Counted from the stretch's first letter, positions 32,433-42,123 are shown. The stretch: DNA of 64,000 bases from an uncultured Bacteroidales bacterium (GCA_902760345.1 CACWFY010000003.1:1-64000), one strand, 5' to 3'. Notes: generated by a model not told the origin, from the sequence alone. Numbers and translations: made by a program.

Positions 32433-33736
32433 AACAAACCAAAGTAAAACCTGTTGAAGGCAAATTAGGAATCCTCGTCGTAGGCTGTGGTGCCGTGGCT
32501 ACCACGCTGATGACGGGGGTGCTCATGGCACGCAGGGGACTGACAAAACTGGTAGGGTCGATGACCCAGATGGACAAGATACGCGTGGGACGCGGCGAAG
32601 AAAAGCAATATCTGAGTTATGCCGACATTGTTCCCATGACACAACTGGACAATATCGTCTTCGGTACGTGGGACGTTTATCCGCAGAATGCCTATCGTGC
32701 AGCGATGTATGCCAAGGTGCTCGAAGAGAAGGACATTGCTCCGGTTCGTGAGGAATTGGAACAGATTGTGCCTATGCCGGCAGCTTTCGACAAGGATTAC
32801 GCCAAACGACTGGATGGTACGAATGTCAAGACGTGCAGCAGTCGTTGGGACATGATGGAACAGATACGCGACGACATCCGCCGTTTCCGCACTGAGAAGG
32901 GTTGTAGCCGCATTGTTGTGCTGTGGGCGGCATCAACGGAAATCTATGTACCTGTTGATGAACAGTGCCACTACCGGCTTGCCGACTTGGAAGCTGCCAT
33001 GAAGGCCGACGACCGCGAGCATATCGCTCCGTCGATGTGCTATGCGTATGCCGCCCTGAAGGAGGGTTGCCCGTTTATCATGGGTGCACCGAATACGACC
33101 GTCGACATCCCTGCCATGTGGCAGCTGGCCGAAGAGACGCGCATGCCTATCTGCGGTAAGGACTTCAAGACCGGACAGACGCTGGTGAAGTCGGGCTTTG
33201 CCCCCATCATCGGTACACGCTGCCTGGGACTGAGTGGCTGGTTCTCAACAAATATCTTGGGCAACCGCGACGGCCTGGTGCTTGACGAGCCCGCCAACTT
33301 CCATACCAAGGAGGTCAGCAAACTGTCGACCCTCGAGACCATTCTCAAGGCCGACGACCAGCCTGAACTCTATGGTGACTACTACCACAAGGTGCGCATC
33401 AATTATTACCCGCCGCGCAACGACAACAAGGAGTCGTGGGACAACATCGACATCTACGGATGGATGGGCTATCCCATGCAGATCAAGATTAACTTCCTTT
33501 GTCGCGACAGCATCCTGGCGGCTCCTGTGGCATTGGACCTCTGCCTGCTCAGCGACCTCGCCCTGCGTGCTGGACGCTATGGCACGCAGCGCTGGCTCAG
33601 CTTCTTCCTGAAGTCGCCCATGCACGACTACACCCGTGGTGAAGAGGCTGTCAACCACCTGTACCAGCAGTACACGATGCTGAAGAATGCCATCCGCGAG
33701 ATGGGCGGTTATGAGGGAGATGAAGAATTAGACTAA
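32429..33736 (+). CDS. Inositol-3-phosphate synthase
   Basis: This 435-residue enzyme of the myo-inositol-1-phosphate synthase family turns glucose 6-phosphate into inositol 3-phosphate using NAD. The N-terminal NAD loop reads [14 protein letters not shown]; further matches are the [17 protein letters not shown] segment, GKDFKTGQT, and [20 protein letters not shown]. It is translationally coupled to the CDP-alcohol phosphatidyltransferase (4-bp overlap), pointing to synthesis of phosphatidylinositol-type lipids. The phosphatase that would complete the pathway is not adjacent. Confidence 0.92.
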   Translation: MKQTKVKPVEGKLGILVVGCGAVATTLMTGVLMARRGLTKLVGSMTQMDKIRVGRGEEKQYLSYADIVPMTQLDNIVFGTWDVYPQNAYRAAMYAKVLEEKDIAPVREELEQIVPMPAAFDKDYAKRLDGTNVKTCSSRWDMMEQIRDDIRRFRTEKGCSRIVVLWAASTEIYVPVDEQCHYRLADLEAAMKADDREHIAPSMCYAYAALKEGCPFIMGAPNTTVDIPAMWQLAEETRMPICGKDFKTGQTLVKSGFAPIIGTRCLGLSGWFSTNILGNRDGLVLDEPANFHTKEVSKLSTLETILKADDQPELYGDYYHKVRINYYPPRNDNKESWDNIDIYGWMGYPMQIKINFLCRDSILAAPVALDLCLLSDLALRAGRYGTQRWLSFFLKSPMHDYTRGEEAVNHLYQQYTMLKNAIREMGGYEGDEELD

Positions 33737-33752
33737 TGAAAGAGAAGATTTT

Positions 33753-35066
33753 ATGGGAAATTTAGTAGCGATAGTTGGACGCCCGAACGTCGGCAAGTCC
33801 ACTTTGTTTAACCGCCTGACCAATTCGCGTCGGGCTATTGTGAGCGACGAGGCCGGCACCACGCGTGACCGTCAGTATGGAAAGTGTGAGTGGAATGGCC
33901 GCGAGTTCTCCGTAGTAGATACGGGTGGATGGGTGGTCAACTCCGACGATATCTTCGAAGAGGAGATTCGCAAGCAGGTGATTGTGGCCACTGAAGAGGC
34001 CGACCTGGTGCTGTTCCTTGTAGATATCCAGAACGGACTGACCGACCTCGACGTCGATGTGGCGAATATCCTGCGCCGTTCCAAGCTGCCGGTAGTGCTG
34101 GTGGCCAACAAGGCCGATGACGGTAAGCACCTGTACGACCAGTACGAGTTCTACCGCCTGGGACTCGGCGACCCATTCTGTGTCAGTGCCGCCACCGGTT
34201 CAGGTACGGGCGACCTGCTTGACCATGTGTTGTCGAAACTCAAGACCGAGGAGGTCGACGACATCGAGGATGGCACGCCGCGTTTTGCTGTTGTGGGACG
34301 CCCCAATGCTGGTAAGTCGAGTATCATCAATGCTTTCATCGGCGAAGATCGCAATATTGTGACCGATATTGCCGGCACGACGCGCGACAGCATCTATACC
34401 AAGTACGACAAGTTCGGTTTCGACTTCTATCTGGTCGATACCGCCGGTATTCGCCGCAAGAACAAGGTTTCGGAAGACCTCGAGTTCTATAGTGTGATGC
34501 GTTCTATCCGTGCCATTGAGAACAGCGATGTGTGTATTCTGATGATTGACGCAACCCGAGGCATTGAGGCTCAGGATATGAATATCTTCCAACTGATCCA
34601 GAAAAACAATAAGTCATTGGTGGTCGTCGTCAACAAGTGGGATCTTGTCGAAGACAAGTCGCAGATAGCCATCAAGACCTTCGAGAATGCCATCCGCGAG
34701 CGCATGGCTCCATTTGTCGATTTCCCCATCATCTTTGCCTCTGCCGTTACCAAGCAGCGCATCTTCAAGGTGCTCGAAACGGCTAAGCAGGTCTACCTGA
34801 ACCGCAAGATCAAGATTGGAACCTCGAAGCTCAACGAGGTCATGCTGCCCATCATCGAGCAGACGCCGCCGCCCAGCATCAAGGGTAAGTACATCAAGAT
34901 CAAGTATGTGTCGCAGGTGCCTGACACACAGATACCAACCTTTGTGTTCTATGCTAATCTGCCGCAGTATGTCAAGGAGGCTTACCGTCGCTTCCTGGAG
35001 AATAAGATGCGCGAGAACTGGACGCTGACAGGTTGTCCTATCAATATCTTTATCCGACAGAAATGA
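33753..35066 (+). CDS. der: Ribosome assembly GTPase Der (EngA)
   Basis: Der (437 residues) has two tandem GTPase domains and a C-terminal KH-like domain and acts in 50S subunit maturation. Domain 1 has [14 protein letters not shown] and NKAD; domain 2 has GRPNAGKSS (about residue 183), DTAGIRRK and NKWD. The KH-like part runs from about 355 to the end. It starts 16 bp after the inositol-phosphate synthase gene and overlaps the next lipoprotein gene by 4 bp, so it belongs to the same transcript. Confidence 0.97.
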   Translation: MGNLVAIVGRPNVGKSTLFNRLTNSRRAIVSDEAGTTRDRQYGKCEWNGREFSVVDTGGWVVNSDDIFEEEIRKQVIVATEEADLVLFLVDIQNGLTDLDVDVANILRRSKLPVVLVANKADDGKHLYDQYEFYRLGLGDPFCVSAATGSGTGDLLDHVLSKLKTEEVDDIEDGTPRFAVVGRPNAGKSSIINAFIGEDRNIVTDIAGTTRDSIYTKYDKFGFDFYLVDTAGIRRKNKVSEDLEFYSVMRSIRAIENSDVCILMIDATRGIEAQDMNIFQLIQKNNKSLVVVVNKWDLVEDKSQIAIKTFENAIRERMAPFVDFPIIFASAVTKQRIFKVLETAKQVYLNRKIKIGTSKLNEVMLPIIEQTPPPSIKGKYIKIKYVSQVPDTQIPTFVFYANLPQYVKEAYRRFLENKMRENWTLTGCPINIFIRQK

Positions 35067-35458
35067 GAAAACAGGTAGCGATAGTTTTTTCAGTTGTGAT
35101 GGTGATGGCTTGCAGTCAGTCGCAGACTCCTGAGCAGCAGGCTGCCGAGGCTGCCTTGTCGTATTACAACCGCTTGCTTGAGGGTTATCCCGATGGTTTT
35201 ATGGCGGGTAAGGTAAACTTTGATTCCCTGCCTTCCGATTATCGTCGCCAGCTGGTCAAGGCTACTGAGCAGTATGTGGCAGATATGGAGTCACAGCATG
35301 GTGGTCTCCAGTCTGTTGCGATCTCCAGTAATGTGGGACGCAGCGACTCGACGCTCCGGCTGACTTATGCCTTTCTCCTGCTGTCTTTCCGCGACTCTAC
35401 GCAGGAAGAAATTTCTGTGCCGATGGTCGAGCGCAATGGCGAGTGGCTGATGAAGTAG
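35063..35458 (+). CDS. Small lipoprotein of unknown function (NTF2-like or DUF4878-like)
   Basis: The 131-residue product starts at the ATG overlapping the der stop (ATGA). It has a lipoprotein signal peptide with lipobox VMAC (Cys at about residue 18). The rest is a small mixed fold with [16 protein letters not shown] at the N-terminus and a C-terminal [13 protein letters not shown], reminiscent of NTF2-like/DUF4878 lipoproteins of Bacteroidetes. I am not certain of the family. It converges on radC with 2 bp between the stop codons. Confidence 0.65.
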   Translation: MRKQVAIVFSVVMVMACSQSQTPEQQAAEAALSYYNRLLEGYPDGFMAGKVNFDSLPSDYRRQLVKATEQYVADMESQHGGLQSVAISSNVGRSDSTLRLTYAFLLLSFRDSTQEEISVPMVERNGEWLMK

Positions 35459-35460
35459 GG

Positions 35461-36150
35461 CTACAGTCGTCCTGATTCGTGGTAGCTGAAATAGCTGCCA
35501 TCGGTGATAATCACGTGATCCAGGAATTTGATACGCATCACGCTGCAGGCTTGCTGCAGGCTGGTGGTGATATTGTTGTCGGCCTGACTGGGACGCAAGC
35601 TTCCTGACGGGTGGTTGTGGCATACGGCCAGGATGGTGGCGTTGTTGAGCACGGCTTCACGCATAATGATACGGATGTCGACAGCCACCTCTGTGATGCC
35701 GCCATGTGCAATACGCATTTTCTTGATGAGTCGGTAGTCCTGGTTCATCAGCAACAGCCAGAATTCTTCCACATCCAAGTCTTGCAGCACGGGGTGCATG
35801 TGGTTGTAGATGCGTGTGGCAGTGCCCAGGTCGGGGCGTTCCTCGGGTGTCTCCATCTGTCGGCGTTTGCCCAGTTCACAGGCAGCCAGAATGGTAATGG
35901 CCTTCGCCTCGCCAATGCCCTTAAACGCCATCAGCTCACGAATGGTCATCTTCCCCAGCGTGTTCAGGTTGTTCTTGCAACTGTTCAGCACCGTCTGCAT
36001 GAGTTCAACAGCACTGGTTCCCGGCGTTCCAGAACCGATAAGAATGGCTAAAAGCTCCGCATTGCTGAGGGCTTCAGGACCTTTGTCACGCAATTTCTCG
36101 CGTGGCTGATCGTCTTCAGACCAATGTGCAATGGTTAGCTTTTCGCCCAT
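35461..36150 (-). CDS. radC: RadC family protein (JAB/MPN+ metalloprotein)
   Basis: This 229-residue protein has a helix-hairpin-helix-like N-terminal part (LSNAELLAILIGSGTPG) and a C-terminal JAB domain with the metal motif HNHPSGSLRPSQAD. Despite the name, a direct DNA repair role is doubtful and the molecular function is unsettled. It is the third gene of an efp-glycosyltransferase-radC run, 7 bp after the glycosyltransferase, and meets the lipoprotein gene end to end. Confidence 0.92.
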   Translation of the reverse strand: MGEKLTIAHWSEDDQPREKLRDKGPEALSNAELLAILIGSGTPGTSAVELMQTVLNSCKNNLNTLGKMTIRELMAFKGIGEAKAITILAACELGKRRQMETPEERPDLGTATRIYNHMHPVLQDLDVEEFWLLLMNQDYRLIKKMRIAHGGITEVAVDIRIIMREAVLNNATILAVCHNHPSGSLRPSQADNNITTSLQQACSVMRIKFLDHVIITDGSYFSYHESGRL

Positions 36151-36157
36151 ATAGTTT

Positions 36158-37147
36158 TTATTTGTAGAAGTTCTTCTCGAAGGCCGTAAACTCGTCTTGC
36201 TTCAGCACGCAGCGCTTCCACCACGACTCGATAAAGCCGAAACCATAACCCATCAGTTGGGTGAAGGCGGCAGGAATGGAGAGTAGGCCTACCCAGAGGC
36301 TGCTGTTTTGACGTGAGGAGTCTGCCAGAATCAACAGACAGTAAAGCATGAGGGGCAACAAGGTCAGTCCATAGCAGAACGGTGCCAGCAAGAGGCAGCC
36401 AAGAACGCCGACGGTGAAGACCGTAGGCAGCAGATGTACCAGCTTCATCGTGCCGGGATGGCGCTTCTCCAGATTGATGCGGGCGATGCCGCTATTATAG
36501 ACCTGGCGGAAGAACTTGCGGAAGTCGGTGCGACGCTTGTGCCACACCCATGCTTCTGGGATAAGGGCCGTTTTATAGCCTGCCTCGATGATGCGATAGG
36601 AGAAGTCGATATCCTCGCCAAAACGCATTTTGGTAAAGCCTCCCAGCTCTTGATAGACCTCACGACGGATTCCCATGTTATAAGAACGGGGGAAGAACTT
36701 GTCGAGCTTCTTACCCTTACCACCACGAATGCCGCCTGTGGTAAAGAAGGAAGTCATAGAGTAGGAGATAGCCTTTTGAATAGGAGTGAAAGATGGGTGC
36801 GAGGCATCAGGTCCGCCAAAGGCATCCTCATTTCTCATTCCACTTTCCACATTCCTCAAATAGTCTTTCGGCAGAACGACGTCCGAGTCAAGCACGATGA
36901 GCCATTCCCCATTAGCGCGCTCTGCACCATAATTGCGGCTCTGTCCTGGGCCGCTATTTTCTTTGAAGTAATAATGCAAATCAAGGATGTTTGCGTACTT
37001 GTCGCAAACATCCTTGCAGGGTTTCTCCGATCCGTCTTCAACGATGATAACCTCAAAGTCCTTTACATCCTGATGACAGAGGCTTTCCAATAATTCGTCG
37101 ACCTCATCAGGACGATTGAAGACAGGAACGATGATAGAATATCTCAT
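36158..37147 (-). CDS. Family 2 glycosyltransferase with membrane segments
   Basis: This 329-residue protein has a GT-A fold: IIVPVFNRPDEVDELLESL at the N-terminus, DGSEKPC, WLIVLDSDVVLP (DxD) and a GEDIDFSYRI motif near residue 180. Two hydrophobic segments lie at about 236-275 and 285-305. It probably works at the inner face of the membrane on a lipid-linked or envelope glycan; donor and acceptor cannot be told. A degenerate tandem repeat (36826-36858) encodes GMRNED after the DSD motif. It starts 2 bp after efp. Confidence 0.85.
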   Translation of the reverse strand: MRYSIIVPVFNRPDEVDELLESLCHQDVKDFEVIIVEDGSEKPCKDVCDKYANILDLHYYFKENSGPGQSRNYGAERANGEWLIVLDSDVVLPKDYLRNVESGMRNEDAFGGPDASHPSFTPIQKAISYSMTSFFTTGGIRGGKGKKLDKFFPRSYNMGIRREVYQELGGFTKMRFGEDIDFSYRIIEAGYKTALIPEAWVWHKRRTDFRKFFRQVYNSGIARINLEKRHPGTMKLVHLLPTVFTVGVLGCLLLAPFCYGLTLLPLMLYCLLILADSSRQNSSLWVGLLSIPAAFTQLMGYGFGFIESWWKRCVLKQDEFTAFEKNFYK

Positions 37148-37149
37148 TC

Positions 37150-37716
37150 TTATTCCTTGGCGCGAGCCAGATAAGAACCGTCGCGGGTGTCAACCTGAAT
37201 CAGGTCGCCCTCGTTGATGAACAGGGGAACGCGAACCTCAACACCGGTCTCCAGCGTAGCAGGCTTCAGAGTGTTGGTAGCGGTGTCACCCTTGATACCA
37301 GGCTCAGAGTGAGTCACGCGCAGAATGGTCTTTACAGGCATCTCGGCATAGAGGATAGTACCGTCGGTGGTGTCGCTGACAACCGATACGACGTCGCCTT
37401 CCTTCATATATTCGTGACCGATAACGAGGTCGTTAGCGATGGGAATCTGCTCGAAAGTCTCCTGATTCATGAAGATGCGGCCTTCCTGATCCTCGTAGAG
37501 GTACTGATAGTCGCGGTGCTCGATGACCACGTCTTCCAGTTTTTCACCGATGTTGTAGCGGCGCTCCAGCACGCGACCGTCGGTGACGTTCTTCATCTTG
37601 ATGTTCATGATGGTGTTTCCCTTACCGGGCTTACGGTGCTGGAAGTCAATGCAAACCCAAATGGCACCGTCCATGCGAATGGCGGTTCCCTTCTTAATGT
37701 CTTGTGAGTTAATCAT
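37150..37716 (-). CDS. efp: Elongation factor P
   Basis: EF-P (188 residues) relieves ribosome stalling at proline runs. The KOW-like domain has the tip loop RKPGKGNT with Lys32 at the position modified in other bacteria. OB domains follow, ending LIQVDTRDGSYLARAKE, the conserved C-terminus. It diverges from rpmH, a common Bacteroidetes arrangement, and is followed by the glycosyltransferase after 2 bp. No EpmA-type modification gene is near. Confidence 0.97.
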   Translation of the reverse strand: MINSQDIKKGTAIRMDGAIWVCIDFQHRKPGKGNTIMNIKMKNVTDGRVLERRYNIGEKLEDVVIEHRDYQYLYEDQEGRIFMNQETFEQIPIANDLVIGHEYMKEGDVVSVVSDTTDGTILYAEMPVKTILRVTHSEPGIKGDTATNTLKPATLETGVEVRVPLFINEGDLIQVDTRDGSYLARAKE

Positions 37717-37760
37717 AAAAAATATGCTATAATAATAATGTAATTTTCGCTTTCAGGGTG

Positions 37761-37768
37761 CAAAGGTA
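37761..37768 (-). promoter_or_regulatory. -7 promoter box of efp
   Basis: On the minus strand this reads TACCTTTG (TAnnTTTG), 44 bases upstream of the efp ATG. It presumably also serves the glycosyltransferase and radC genes. Confidence 0.65.
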
Positions 37769-37819
37769 CGAATAAAAATTAAAAATGAGACATTAAAAAT
37801 TAAAAATTTCGCTCAAAAC

Positions 37820-37850
37820 TTGCACAATTAGAAATAATTATGTAATTTTG
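37820..37850 (+). promoter_or_regulatory. Promoter of rpmH
   Basis: TTG (37820-37822) and TAATTTTG (37843-37850) form a -33/-7 pair with 20-base spacing, 46 bases before the rpmH start. Confidence 0.7.
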
Positions 37851-37896
37851 CAGCCCGAATTGACGAATCATAACAATAAAAAAATAAGATAGAACA

Positions 37897-38052
37897 ATGA
37901 AAAGAACATTTCAGCCGCACAATCGCCGCCGCGTGAATAAGCATGGTTTCCGCGAGCGCATGGCAACAAAGAATGGTCGTCGCGTACTGGCTTCTCGCCG
38001 CGCTAAGGGCCGTAAGAAGTTAACTGTATCTGACGAGCATCACGGAAAGTAA
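37897..38052 (+). CDS. rpmH: 50S ribosomal protein L34
   Basis: The 51-residue frame reads [18 protein letters not shown], then a [24 protein letters not shown] segment, the standard L34 sequence, with a short acidic/His tail (VSDEHHGK). It has its own promoter and a perfect 14-bp terminator. It is short and would be missed by a size cut-off, but the match to L34 is unmistakable. Confidence 0.97.
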   Translation: MKRTFQPHNRRRVNKHGFRERMATKNGRRVLASRRAKGRKKLTVSDEHHGK

Positions 38053-38073
38053 TTCTAGAATCTCACTGATAAG

Positions 38074-38109
38074 AATTGGGTATATTTCAAAAATATACCC
38101 AATTTTTTT
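38074..38109 (+). terminator. Intrinsic terminator of rpmH
   Basis: A perfect 14-bp stem (38074-38087 with 38091-38104) closes a CAA loop and is followed by a run of T to 38109. The T run reaches the TTTG that looks like the -33 element of the next promoter. Confidence 0.93.
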
Positions 38110-38137
38110 GTTGTGTCAATATTTCTTTGTACTTTTG
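38107..38137 (+). promoter_or_regulatory. Promoter of the PASTA-rluD-ddl operon
   Basis: TTTG (38107-38110) and TACTTTTG (38130-38137) are spaced 19 bases apart. The -33 part coincides with the end of the rpmH terminator. Confidence 0.7.
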
Positions 38138-38169
38138 CTTTCGAATCTGAATGATATGTGAATAGAACG

Positions 38170-38820
38170 ATGAGTGGAAAAGACTTCCTTGATAAGATTT
38201 TCAGCCGCTATCTGCTGCTCCATCTGGCAGCAATGGCATTGGTGGTCATACTGTTGTGTGTAGGTGTTGGCTTCGGACTGGCCGCCTATACCCATCATGG
38301 CGAGGGCATTGTTGTGCCAGACCTTAAAGGTGTGGGGTACGAAAAGGCCTACCGTCAGTTGGAAGAGTTGGGCCTGCATCTGGTGGTTAGCGATTCTGGC
38401 TATAACAAACGCCTGCCTGCCAATTGTGTGTTGGCTCAGGTGCCGGCTAATGGTGCCCGTGTAAAACAGGGACGCATCATCTATGTCACATTGAATTCTC
38501 CGTCGTCACCGACTTTTCAGTTGCCTGACATCGTAGACAACTCCAGTGTCCGTGAGGCTGAGGCCAGACTGATGGCCATTGGCTTCCAGCTGACGGAACC
38601 GCAAATGGTCGAGGGCGAGAAAGACTGGGTATATGGTATCGTGTGCCGCGGACGCCGTGTGTCGAACGGTGACCGCCTTTCGGTCGACTATCCGCTGACG
38701 TTGCTGGTTGGACGGGGAACAGCCGACGATAGCGCTGACATGGACTTTGCCAATTCCAACGATGAGGAGATGTCTTCAGAAGGCGATGTCGACGAATTTG
38801 TAGAAGTGAAGGAGCCGTAA
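38170..38820 (+). CDS. Membrane-anchored PASTA-domain protein
   Basis: This 216-residue protein starts at the ATG 38170 (an upstream GTG at 38158 is possible). A single membrane segment (about 16-40) precedes two PASTA domains (about 47-112, GIVVPDLKGVGYEKAYRQLEE, and 115-185, FQLPDIVDNSSVREAEARL), then an acidic tail. There is no kinase or transpeptidase domain. PASTA domains bind peptidoglycan fragments, so a role in wall sensing or synthesis is likely. The gene abuts an rluD-like gene and lies two genes upstream of ddl. Confidence 0.87.
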   Translation: MSGKDFLDKIFSRYLLLHLAAMALVVILLCVGVGFGLAAYTHHGEGIVVPDLKGVGYEKAYRQLEELGLHLVVSDSGYNKRLPANCVLAQVPANGARVKQGRIIYVTLNSPSSPTFQLPDIVDNSSVREAEARLMAIGFQLTEPQMVEGEKDWVYGIVCRGRRVSNGDRLSVDYPLTLLVGRGTADDSADMDFANSNDEEMSSEGDVDEFVEVKEP

Positions 38821-39885
38821 ATGATGATGACCGAGGAGCTGGAGGATATAGAACTGATGGACGAGCAGCCTGCTGACGGTGTGCTCTACGAGCATCTGCG
38901 CATGGAGGTCGATCGTGGCCAGGAGTCTGTACGTATAGACAAGTATATGTCTGAACACGTGCAGCACTCGTCGCGCAACCGTATCCAGAAAGCTGCCGAT
39001 GCCGGTTTTATTCAGGTCAATGGCCGTGCGGTGAAAAGTAACTATAAGGTGCGTCCTGGCGATGTCATCACGCTGATGCTCGACCGTCCACACTATGATA
39101 CCACCATCGAACCGGAGGATATTCCCCTTGACGTGGTCTACGAAGACGACCAGCTGATGGTTGTCAACAAACCGGCAGGACTGGTGGTGCACCCCGGTGT
39201 GGGGAATTTCCATGGTACGCTGGTAAATGCTATTGCCTGGCACCTGCGTGAACTGCCGTCGTTCGACCCTAACGACCCCAGTGTGGGGCTGGTACACCGC
39301 ATCGACAAGGATACCAGTGGCCTGTTGGTCGTAGCCAAGACCCCTGAGGCCAAGACGGAGTTGGGCGCTCAGTTCTTCAACCACGATACGCACCGCTCCT
39401 ATCAGGCGCTGGTGTGGGGCAACTTCACGGAAGACACAGGACGCATCGAGGGCAATATTGGGCGCGATCCTCGTGACCGCCAGCGCATGGCGGTATTCCC
39501 GCCGGGCTCTGATATAGGAAAGTCTGCCGTCACACACTACCGTGTTCTGGAGCGCTATGGCTATACCACGCTGGTGGAATGCCGCCTAGAGACAGGACGT
39601 ACCCACCAGATTCGTGCACACATGAAGCACATCGGCCATCCGCTGTTTGCCGACGAGCGCTATGGTGGCATGGAGATACTGCGTGGCGAGCGGACGGCAT
39701 CGTATAAGGCCTACATACAAAACTGTTTCAAGCTGTGTGGCCGTCAAGCATTGCACGCCCGTACGCTGGGTTTTATACACCCCGTGACCCATGAGCAGAT
39801 GGATTTTACCAGCGAGCTGGCCGACGATATGGCGGCGCTCATAGACAAGTGGCGCAACTATACCCGAAGCATCGCCACTTCGTAA
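38821..39885 (+). CDS. RluA/RluD-family pseudouridine synthase
   Basis: This 354-residue protein has an N-terminal S4 RNA-binding domain (RIDKYMSEHVQHSSRNRIQKAADAGFIQVNG) and a catalytic domain with HRIDKDTSGLLVVAKT, carrying the catalytic Asp. Its size and S4 domain fit RluD, which modifies 23S rRNA helix 69, but another RluA-family enzyme is possible. The ATG directly follows the stop of the PASTA gene. Its stop codon lies within an 8-bp tandem repeat. Confidence 0.9.
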   Translation: MMMTEELEDIELMDEQPADGVLYEHLRMEVDRGQESVRIDKYMSEHVQHSSRNRIQKAADAGFIQVNGRAVKSNYKVRPGDVITLMLDRPHYDTTIEPEDIPLDVVYEDDQLMVVNKPAGLVVHPGVGNFHGTLVNAIAWHLRELPSFDPNDPSVGLVHRIDKDTSGLLVVAKTPEAKTELGAQFFNHDTHRSYQALVWGNFTEDTGRIEGNIGRDPRDRQRMAVFPPGSDIGKSAVTHYRVLERYGYTTLVECRLETGRTHQIRAHMKHIGHPLFADERYGGMEILRGERTASYKAYIQNCFKLCGRQALHARTLGFIHPVTHEQMDFTSELADDMAALIDKWRNYTRSIATS

Positions 39886-39904
39886 CATCGAAATATCGCA
39901 ACAT
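39881..39904. repeat. 8-bp tandem repeat, 3 units CGNAAYAT, overlapping the rluD-like stop codon
   Basis: CGTAACAT, CGAAATAT and CGCAACAT, then CGAA. The rluD-like TAA stop (39883-39885) is part of the first unit. It resembles the 8-bp array at 53253-53284 read on the other strand. Confidence 0.75.
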
Positions 39905-39919
39905 CGAAAAAATAACAAT

Positions 39920-40909
39920 ATGAAACAACTCAAACGCAACATTGCCATCGTCTGTGGTGGCGACTCTTCGGAGCACGACGTCTCGCTGCGCTCCGCACAA
40001 GGTCTTTATTCGTTTTTCGACAAGGAACGTTACAACGTCTACATCGTTGACGTGAAAGGGCAGGACTGGCATGTCGAGCTGCCGGGTGGACTGACGGCCC
40101 GCATCGACCGCAACGACTTCTCGTTCGTCGAGGACGGCAAGGCCAAACTCTTCGACTATGCCTACATCACTATTCATGGAACACCGGGCGAGAACGGCAT
40201 CCTGCAGGGCTATTTCGACCTGATCGACCTGCCGTACTCTACCAGTGGCGTACTCGTCGAGGCCATGACGTTCAACAAGTTCGTGCTCAACCAGTATCTG
40301 CGCGGCTATGGCGTGTCGGTGGCTGACTCGTTGTTGATTCGCCAGGGCTACGAACAGCTGGTCAGTGACGACGAGATTGAGCAGCGCATCGGTATGCCTT
40401 GCTTTGTCAAGCCTGCTGCCGACGGCTCATCGTTCGGCGTGTCGAAGGTGAAGAACAAGGACCAGTTGGCTCCTGCCATCCGTAAGGCCATGCTCGAGAG
40501 CCCTGAGATTATGGTCGAACAGTATTTGGAGGGAACCGAGATTTCCATTGGTGTCTATAAGACCCACGAGAAGTCGGTGGTGCTTCCTGCCACGGAGGTG
40601 GTGACACAAAACGAGTTCTTCGACTACGATGCCAAGTATAATGGACAGGTGAAGGAGATCACCCCCGCCCGTCTTTCAGAGGATATCACCCGCCGTGTCC
40701 GCGAGATTACCAGCCATATCTACGACATCCTGCACTGCAACGGTATCATCCGTATTGACTATATTATCTCGAAGGATGGTAAGATTCACATGCTGGAGGT
40801 GAACACCACGCCGGGTATGACGCCCACCAGCTTCATTCCGCAGCAGGTGAAAGCCGCCGGCCTCTCAATGACTGATGTGTTGTCAGAGATTGTGGAGAAT
40901 CAGTTCTAA
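39920..40909 (+). CDS. ddl: D-alanine--D-alanine ligase
   Basis: Ddl (329 residues) makes the D-Ala-D-Ala that MurF adds to the wall precursor. ATP-grasp motifs are clear: CGGDSSEHDVSLRS at the N-terminus, HGTPGENGILQGYFDLIDLPYSTSG, PCFVKPAADGSSFGVSKV, IMVEQYLEGTEISIGV, and LEVNTTPGMTPTS near the end. It lies in a plus-strand run with PASTA, rluD-like, acyltransferase and NigD-like genes, about 3 kb from the end of the dcw cluster. Confidence 0.96.
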   Translation: MKQLKRNIAIVCGGDSSEHDVSLRSAQGLYSFFDKERYNVYIVDVKGQDWHVELPGGLTARIDRNDFSFVEDGKAKLFDYAYITIHGTPGENGILQGYFDLIDLPYSTSGVLVEAMTFNKFVLNQYLRGYGVSVADSLLIRQGYEQLVSDDEIEQRIGMPCFVKPAADGSSFGVSKVKNKDQLAPAIRKAMLESPEIMVEQYLEGTEISIGVYKTHEKSVVLPATEVVTQNEFFDYDAKYNGQVKEITPARLSEDITRRVREITSHIYDILHCNGIIRIDYIISKDGKIHMLEVNTTPGMTPTSFIPQQVKAAGLSMTDVLSEIVENQF

Positions 40910-40934
40910 GAGACAATAGTAAAGAGGAAGCGAT

Positions 40935-42116
40935 ATGAGTAGCGAGTTTGATGAGATACGGCCTTACGAGGCGGGTGAGATGAAGCAGGCGTTCAACGAC
41001 CTATTGAACGACCGCCAATTCTCTGTCATGTTGAAAGGCTTTGTGCCTTGGTTGCCCAAAGGATTGCGCAACGGGTTGTTGAAGTTGCTCTTCATTGGGG
41101 TCAAGACGCCGCTGGATTTCCAGAAGCGCTTCATGAAACCCATCGTGTGGCATATCATCCACAAGCATACTGACGGCACCCGCTTCGATGATGCCGCGCT
41201 TCGTGGTAATCATAATTCTCCATTCGACAAGCGCTATACCTTCGTCAGCAATCATCGCGACATTGTGCTCGACTCTGCCTTCCTCGACGTACTGCTGGTC
41301 AAGGCCGGCTATCCCACCACGGTAGAGATAGGCATTGGCGACAACCTGCTCATCTATCCGTGGATCAAGCGTCTGGTGCGTATGAACAAGGCGTTTACCG
41401 TGCGTCGTGGCTTGACGGCTCACGAGATGATGCGCTCCAGCCAGCTGATGAGCCGCTATATCCACTATGCTGTCACCCAGAAGCAGGAAAACATCTGGAT
41501 AGCCCAGCGTGAGGGACGTGCCAAGGATAGTGACGACCGCACACAGGACTCTGTGCTGAAGATGCTGGCGATGGGCTCTGCCACTCCCGGCGCTTCTCCC
41601 GCTGACAGTCTCCGCGAGCTGAACATCGTCCCCCTCACCATCAGCTACGAGTTCGACCCGTGCGACTATCTCAAGGCACAGGAGTTCCAGCAGAAACGCG
41701 ACAACCCCGCCTTTAAGAAATCGCGTCAGGACGACCTTGACAACATGAAGACGGGCATCTTCGGCTATAAGGGACGCGTAGTCTATCGCTGTGCGGCACC
41801 CATCAACACCTGGATCGATGAGTTGGCCGACCTGCCGCGTAACGAGTTCTTTACGGCACTCAGCCGTCGCATGGACCGCCAGTTGCATGGCAACTATGAG
41901 TTCTACCCCTGTAACTATCTGGCGTACGACGAGCTGGAAGGTACGAGTCGTTTCTCTGGCCTCTATACACCTCTCGACCGCCAGCGTTTTGAAGTCTATC
42001 TGGCCGGACAGTTGGCAAAGATTCAGATTCCCAACAAGGACGAGGCATTCCTCCGTGAGCGCATGCTCACCATGTATGCCAACCCTGTCCGCAACTATTT
42101 GGAAGCACATAAGTAG
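40935..42116 (+). CDS. PlsC-like acyltransferase
   Basis: This 393-residue protein has an acyltransferase-like FVSNHRDIVLDSAFLDVLL (His-Asp motif near residues 100-107), and EGRAKDSDDRTQ in place of a second acyltransferase motif. It looks like a member of the 1-acyl-glycerol-3-phosphate acyltransferase superfamily. Its substrate is unknown; a phospholipid or another envelope lipid is likely. It starts 25 bp after ddl. The C-terminal third has no motif I recognise. Confidence 0.7.
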   Translation: MSSEFDEIRPYEAGEMKQAFNDLLNDRQFSVMLKGFVPWLPKGLRNGLLKLLFIGVKTPLDFQKRFMKPIVWHIIHKHTDGTRFDDAALRGNHNSPFDKRYTFVSNHRDIVLDSAFLDVLLVKAGYPTTVEIGIGDNLLIYPWIKRLVRMNKAFTVRRGLTAHEMMRSSQLMSRYIHYAVTQKQENIWIAQREGRAKDSDDRTQDSVLKMLAMGSATPGASPADSLRELNIVPLTISYEFDPCDYLKAQEFQQKRDNPAFKKSRQDDLDNMKTGIFGYKGRVVYRCAAPINTWIDELADLPRNEFFTALSRRMDRQLHGNYEFYPCNYLAYDELEGTSRFSGLYTPLDRQRFEVYLAGQLAKIQIPNKDEAFLRERMLTMYANPVRNYLEAHK

Positions 42117-42123
42117 ACGATCT

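Noticed and set aside
38776..39537. 253-codon minus-strand frame in the rluD-like gene
   Set aside because: Antisense shadow of the S4 and pseudouridine synthase domains.
41001..42110. 369-codon minus-strand open frame
   Set aside because: It is the antisense shadow of the acyltransferase gene, with no recognisable protein motif and no promoter.
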